Below, piece by piece: positions 5,716 to 8,415 of a DNA stretch of 8,415 nucleotides. This stretch comes from Lachnospiraceae bacterium (GTDB lineage: Bacteria > Bacillota_A > Clostridia > Lachnospirales > Lachnospiraceae). The position numbers and the translations under genes are program-made. The notes beneath the pieces are model-generated. The model saw only the letters and a list, made by a program, of their open reading frames with translations, did not search any database and was not told the DNA's origin. The DNA is taken from positions 1-8,415 of the forward strand of contig JAISHZ010000220.1 in NCBI GenBank assembly GCA_031262285.1, in the 5' to 3' direction. The first letter of the stretch is position 1, and every line of letters starts with the position of its first letter.

Positions 5716-6840
5716 TTGAAAACAAAGAACGCTGGAAAAATAGATTTGAATCATATGATATATGTAGTTTGGATCGGCGTTTGTATGCTGTGCTTCACGG
5801 TTCTGATCGTATATCAGCCGCCCAGAACGATAGTGGTCGAGGATCACTCCGGCAACCAAAGTAGTCAACAGCCGGATGCGGATACAACCCAAGAAACGGT
5901 TTTGCTTACTTTTTCGGTGGATTCAGAAGTGACCGGATTGCATATTCCCTTGCAAAACTCCTCGTGGATTAAGCAAGTAACCATAGAAAATCGCTACATG
6001 ACCAACGAATTGTGGATTACGTTGGAGCAGACAGATGACACCGGCGCGAACCTTTCTTTTTATGAAGAAAATCCCCTATCCGGAGAAGCAGCAGGAGCGT
6101 TGACCGGACAAGTCGAAAGAATTCAAGGAGGGATTCAGTTAAAAATTCGCTTTCCCATGATTTATGAATACAAAACAACACTTGTAGGGAATGTACTGCA
6201 AGTAGAAACAGCGCTGCCGAGCGAGATATATGATCAAATCATTGTTGTGGATCCTGCTTTTGGCGGAGAAGAAGCGGGAAAGAAAGCGTTTGGGACGACT
6301 GAGGCTTCCATTGCCTTAGAAATCGCGAAACTGCTAAAGGGAAAATTGGATCAAACCAAGATCAAGGTTTATTATACTCGACTCGACGATACCTTTGTGG
6401 ACGTCAAAGACAGAGCAGCTCTCGCAGACAGAGTAGGAGCAGACTTTTTGATCAGCATTGCAACATCTTTTGATCCTGTGGAAGCGTTGCGGTATGGGAT
6501 TACCAGTGTTTATAACGGCAAATATTTCATCCCTGAATTCGGGAATGTTGACTTAGCTGATTTAATAGAGCGTGAAGTGGTAACAGCGGTTACAGGCAAG
6601 GCGGAAGGGTTATATGATGTGTACCGTGAGATGGAAAGTGTTGAGAACACCGATCTCCCCGACCATGTTTTGTTCTATACGAAAATCCCTGCCATGCAAT
6701 TGCGCGTAGGGTATCTTTCGAATTGGGACGAAAATATCCTTCTTCAAAAATCAAAATACCAAGAAAAAATAGCCGATGGAATCATCAGCGCCATATTAAA
6801 GGCGTATGAATTTATAGAAACGCTACCATCGATAGAGTGA
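5716..6840 (+). CDS. Membrane-anchored Amidase_3-fold protein with degenerate active site
   Basis: The 374-residue product has a transmembrane anchor (about 14-34), a short polar linker, a beta-rich AMIN-like region (about 61-168) and a C-terminal domain (174-364) with the layout of N-acetylmuramoyl-L-alanine amidase. Fold landmarks are IIVVDPAFGG (175-184), TEASIALEIAKLLKGKL (195-211), YYTRLDDTFVDVKDRAALA (219-237), ADFLISIATS (242-251) and MQLRVGYLSNWDEN (327-340). Of the usual zinc and catalytic residues, the GHGG histidine is F182, the SIH histidine is A249 and the catalytic glutamate before GFLSN is R330; only E196 remains. Hydrolase activity is therefore unlikely, and a wall-binding or regulatory role is inferred. 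The frame is intact and well conserved, so this is not simple decay. The start is TTG. Confidence 0.8.
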   Translation: MKTKNAGKIDLNHMIYVVWIGVCMLCFTVLIVYQPPRTIVVEDHSGNQSSQQPDADTTQETVLLTFSVDSEVTGLHIPLQNSSWIKQVTIENRYMTNELWITLEQTDDTGANLSFYEENPLSGEAAGALTGQVERIQGGIQLKIRFPMIYEYKTTLVGNVLQVETALPSEIYDQIIVVDPAFGGEEAGKKAFGTTEASIALEIAKLLKGKLDQTKIKVYYTRLDDTFVDVKDRAALADRVGADFLISIATSFDPVEALRYGITSVYNGKYFIPEFGNVDLADLIEREVVTAVTGKAEGLYDVYREMESVENTDLPDHVLFYTKIPAMQLRVGYLSNWDENILLQKSKYQEKIADGIISAILKAYEFIETLPSIE

Positions 6841-6909
6841 CCGTTCCGTTCAGTGCGTCAGGTCACAAATCGCGTATTAAGACCCAAGAAAGGTTCATAA
6901 ACGAAATAC

Positions 6910-6914
6910 GGAGG
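6910..6914 (+). promoter_or_regulatory. Ribosome binding site deciding the rdgB start
   Basis: GGAGG with the spacer AAGTCA places initiation at the ATG at 6921. A competing GTG at 6837 overlaps the previous stop as GTGA and is in the same frame, but has no binding site upstream and would add 28 residues not expected in the family. Confidence 0.75.
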
Positions 6915-6920
6915 AAGTCA

Positions 6921-7577
6921 ATGAGGGACACCAAGGAGTTGTTTGAGAAAACGATGATTTTCGCCACAGAAAACGCAGGTAAAATGCATGAAATCCGACA
7001 AATCATGCTAGGTTGCGGATGGACGATTCTGTCAGCCAAAGAAGCCGGGATAACGATGGATGTTGAGGAAACCGGTATGTCATTTGCGGAGAACGCACTT
7101 CAAAAAGCACGATTTGCGGCGAAGCAGATTCAAACAAACAAGGCATTCTTTGAGAAAAGACAGAATGTGTTGATCGTAGCGGATGATTCGGGATTGGAAA
7201 TTGATGCATTAAATAAAGAACCGGGGATTTATTCAGCCAGATATATGGGTGAGAAAACATCCTATGAAATCAAAAACGCGAATCTCTTGGAACGAATGAA
7301 GGATGTGGCAACGTCACAAAGAACCGCACGATTTGTGTGTGCGATTGCAGCGGTTATGGTCAATGGAGAGGAACAGGTCTTTGTAGAAACAATCGAAGGG
7401 ATGATTGCGAATGAGCCCAGAGGAGAAAATGGGTTTGGGTATGACCCTATTTTTTGGCTGCAAGAATATGCCATGACTTCTGCACAGCTTTCAGAAGAGC
7501 ATAAAAATGAGATCAGTCATAGAGCGAAAGCTTTGCGGAAACTTAGGGAATCGTTGCGTATCGAGGAAAAAGTTTGA
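6921..7577 (+). CDS. rdgB: XTP/dITP diphosphatase (RdgB/HAM1 family)
   Basis: The 218-residue product hydrolyses non-canonical purine triphosphates (XTP, ITP, dITP) to the monophosphate and pyrophosphate, keeping deaminated bases out of DNA and RNA. Family signatures are complete: FATENAGK (14-21), VEETGMSFAENALQKA (48-63), ADDSGLEIDAL with the catalytic acidic pair (88-98), PGIYSARY (101-108), GENGFGYDPIF (168-178) and ISHRAKAL (198-205). The length is slightly above the usual 195-205 because of about ten residues before the conserved MIFATEN start; an internal ATG at 6954 is possible, but the strong binding site favours 6921. The 80-bp gap after the amidase-like gene carries no terminator, so co-transcription is likely. 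Confidence 0.93.
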   Translation: MRDTKELFEKTMIFATENAGKMHEIRQIMLGCGWTILSAKEAGITMDVEETGMSFAENALQKARFAAKQIQTNKAFFEKRQNVLIVADDSGLEIDALNKEPGIYSARYMGEKTSYEIKNANLLERMKDVATSQRTARFVCAIAAVMVNGEEQVFVETIEGMIANEPRGENGFGYDPIFWLQEYAMTSAQLSEEHKNEISHRAKALRKLRESLRIEEKV

Positions 7578-7717
7578 AAGTAAGGGAACTCTCTAACGCC
7601 TTGATTGGTACGCGCGCCTTTGGCACGCAGACGGGAGCAAGTATAAAAGAAGAATGCATACGTTTCGTAACATCCGGCGATGAACAAACGCGAATCGTAG
7701 ATAGGACAAACAAATGA
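7574..7717 (+). CDS. Probable small coupled ORF of 47 residues between rdgB and yfcE
   Basis: A TTG start at 7574 overlaps the rdgB stop as TTGA, and the ORF ends with a TGA at 7715-7717 that overlaps the next start as ATGA. GAGGAA (7563-7568) lies five bases upstream of the TTG. The frame has no internal stop and fills what would otherwise be a 136-bp gap in a tight cluster. The product begins MKVRELSNALIGTRAFGTQ and ends in a charged EQTRIVDRTNK; it has no signal peptide, membrane segment or cysteine motif, with one cysteine only. I do not recognise a family. It may be a genuine small protein, a leader that couples translation of the two enzymes, or a remnant of a longer gene. An open frame of this length can also occur by chance. 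Confidence 0.45.
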   Translation: MKVRELSNALIGTRAFGTQTGASIKEECIRFVTSGDEQTRIVDRTNK

Positions 7718-8199
7718 GAATACTAATAGCCAGTGATACGCATCGCAAGAACAATAATTTTCTTTCCATCATCGAAAAGCAAAAACCACTTGATCTACTT
7801 ATTCATTGCGGTGACGCAGAAGGAAGCGAATATGCACTGAGCAAAGCAGCGGATTGTCCGTCTCACTTTGTAACAGGCAACAACGATTTTTTCTCACGTT
7901 TACCGCAGGAGGTAGAGATTGTCTTGGGAGAACACAAGATAATGGTGGCTCATGGACATACTTATGGCGTGATGATGGGAAATGAAAGACTCAAAGAAGA
8001 AGCCAAATCACGCGGCGCGGATTTGGTACTTTATGGGCACACACACAAACCGATCATTGATCGCTCTGACAAAAGAATCATAGCCGTGAATCCCGGCAGT
8101 CTGTCTTATCCGCGACAAGATAATCGAAAACCATCTTATATCATGATGGAAATAGATGAAGAAGATGAGTATCATTTTACGATTGTATATTTGTCATAA
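7714..8199 (+). CDS. YfcE/MJ0936-type calcineurin-like metallophosphoesterase
   Basis: The 161-residue product is a small two-metal phosphoesterase. All ligand motifs are seen: SDTH (D8, H10), HCGD (D34), GNND (N56, D58), VAHGHTYG (H80, H82) and YGHTHKP (H109, H111), followed by the conserved NPGSLSYPR (126-134). Length and order match the YfcE family, whose members show broad phosphodiesterase activity in vitro; the natural substrate is unknown. The ATG at 7714 overlaps the stop of the preceding small ORF, and its own binding site is weak (AGGA at 7703-7706), which fits translational coupling. The frequent pairing with rdgB suggests a role near nucleotide metabolism, but this is inference. 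Confidence 0.9.
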   Translation: MRILIASDTHRKNNNFLSIIEKQKPLDLLIHCGDAEGSEYALSKAADCPSHFVTGNNDFFSRLPQEVEIVLGEHKIMVAHGHTYGVMMGNERLKEEAKSRGADLVLYGHTHKPIIDRSDKRIIAVNPGSLSYPRQDNRKPSYIMMEIDEEDEYHFTIVYLS

Positions 8200-8214
8200 A
8201 AGACGATCGATTTA

Positions 8215-8304
8215 TTTTCAGAAGATCTCTTATTTCCACAAGATTTCTGATTCTAATAAGATTTCTTGTTTTAAAAAGATCTCTTATTCCAACAAGATCT
8301 CTTC
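8215..8304 (-). repeat. 18-bp tandem repeat, five copies, extending the deacetylase gene end
   Basis: Read on the minus strand, units at 8287-8304, 8269-8286, 8251-8268, 8233-8250 and 8215-8232 are variants of a GA-GAGATCTTGTTGGAA-like 18-mer, each holding GA(A/G)ATCTT or GAGATCTT. The first unit encodes the last six residues (EEILLE) of the deacetylase; the next begins with the stop codon. The third still reads QEILLE in the same frame. The similarity decays with distance from the gene. Confidence 0.8.
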
Positions 8305-8415
8305 CACCGTTACAAAGGTATATCCTTGTTTTTGCAGTTCCTCGATAATATCAAGAGCTGCTGTGATGGAGGTAGGAGAGGAATCGTGCATTAAAATGAT
8401 ATCGTTTTCTTGGAC
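8284..8415 (-). CDS. Polysaccharide deacetylase (NodB-type), C-terminal end only
   Basis: Only the last 43 residues are in the window; the rest lies beyond the right edge. The segment contains DIILMHDSSPTS, which is the conserved late NodB-domain motif with its catalytic histidine, then ALDIIEELQKQGYTFVTVEEIL, the standard final helix and strand of the fold. Such enzymes remove acetyl groups from peptidoglycan or other N-acetylated polysaccharides, usually outside the membrane; the exact substrate cannot be told here. The gene is convergent with the yfcE-like gene, 84 bp away. The stop at 8284-8286 lies within an 18-bp tandem repeat. Confidence 0.8.
   Translation of the reverse strand, partial: VQENDIILMHDSSPTSITAALDIIEELQKQGYTFVTVEEILLE

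Noticed and set aside
5489..5725. Minus-strand frame with 23-residue repeats
   Set aside because: The repeats follow from the 69-bp DNA period being a multiple of three. The start is a TTG inside the amidase-like gene and no binding site is seen.
6837..6920. rdgB starting at the GTG at 6837
   Set aside because: It overlaps the previous stop neatly, but lacks a ribosome binding site and adds 28 residues absent from the family, while 6921 has GGAGG.
8215..8304. CRISPR array or intrinsic terminator
   Set aside because: The units are 18 bp, contiguous and degenerate with no spacers, and there is no GC-rich stem followed by a T-run.

Overview
The window looks like chromosome from a low-to-moderate GC member of the Firmicutes, most likely a clostridial bacterium related to Lachnospiraceae. 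This is inferred from three things: strong GGAGG-type ribosome binding sites, the PadR / HAAS-DUF1700 / DUF4097 cassette, and the gene order RNA methyltransferase, amidase-like protein, RdgB, YfcE-like phosphoesterase. No RNA gene, CRISPR array, transposase or phage gene was found.

Layout. Positions 1-418 are intergenic: a leftward promoter at the edge, a palindromic repeat element (E1, about 64-300) and the promoter of a PfkB-type pyridoxamine kinase gene (419-1363, +). This gene runs tail to tail into, and overlaps by 60 bp, a leftward three-gene operon. Read in its own direction the operon is PadR repressor (3706-3347), DUF1700/HAAS membrane protein (3350-2235) and DUF4097 toast-rack-like membrane protein (2242-1304). 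Its genes are joined by a 4-bp and an 8-bp overlap. A near-consensus promoter lies at 3857-3885, with a possible operator just downstream. A second, inverted copy of the palindromic element (E2, about 4065-4284) follows, so two inverted copies bracket the 3.8-kb block.

From 4399 rightward lies a housekeeping cluster: a THUMP-containing RNA methyltransferase (4399-5553), a 2.5-copy 69-bp tandem repeat, a membrane-anchored amidase-fold protein that has lost most of its zinc and catalytic residues (5716-6840), RdgB-type XTP/dITP diphosphatase (6921-7577), a probable overlooked 47-residue ORF (7574-7717) and a YfcE-like phosphoesterase (7714-8199). The right edge holds the C-terminus of a polysaccharide deacetylase on the minus strand (8284-8415); its last six codons recur as an 18-bp tandem repeat downstream of its stop.

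Biology. The left operon resembles a PadR-controlled cell-envelope sensing module. The right cluster combines RNA modification, nucleotide-pool sanitation and a probably non-enzymatic wall protein. The least conventional items are the inverted palindromic elements, including one paired (compensatory) change in the central hairpin; the catalytically degenerate amidase; the small ORF fitted between rdgB and yfcE; and the two separate tandem duplications of gene 3' ends. None of these can be proved new from the sequence alone.
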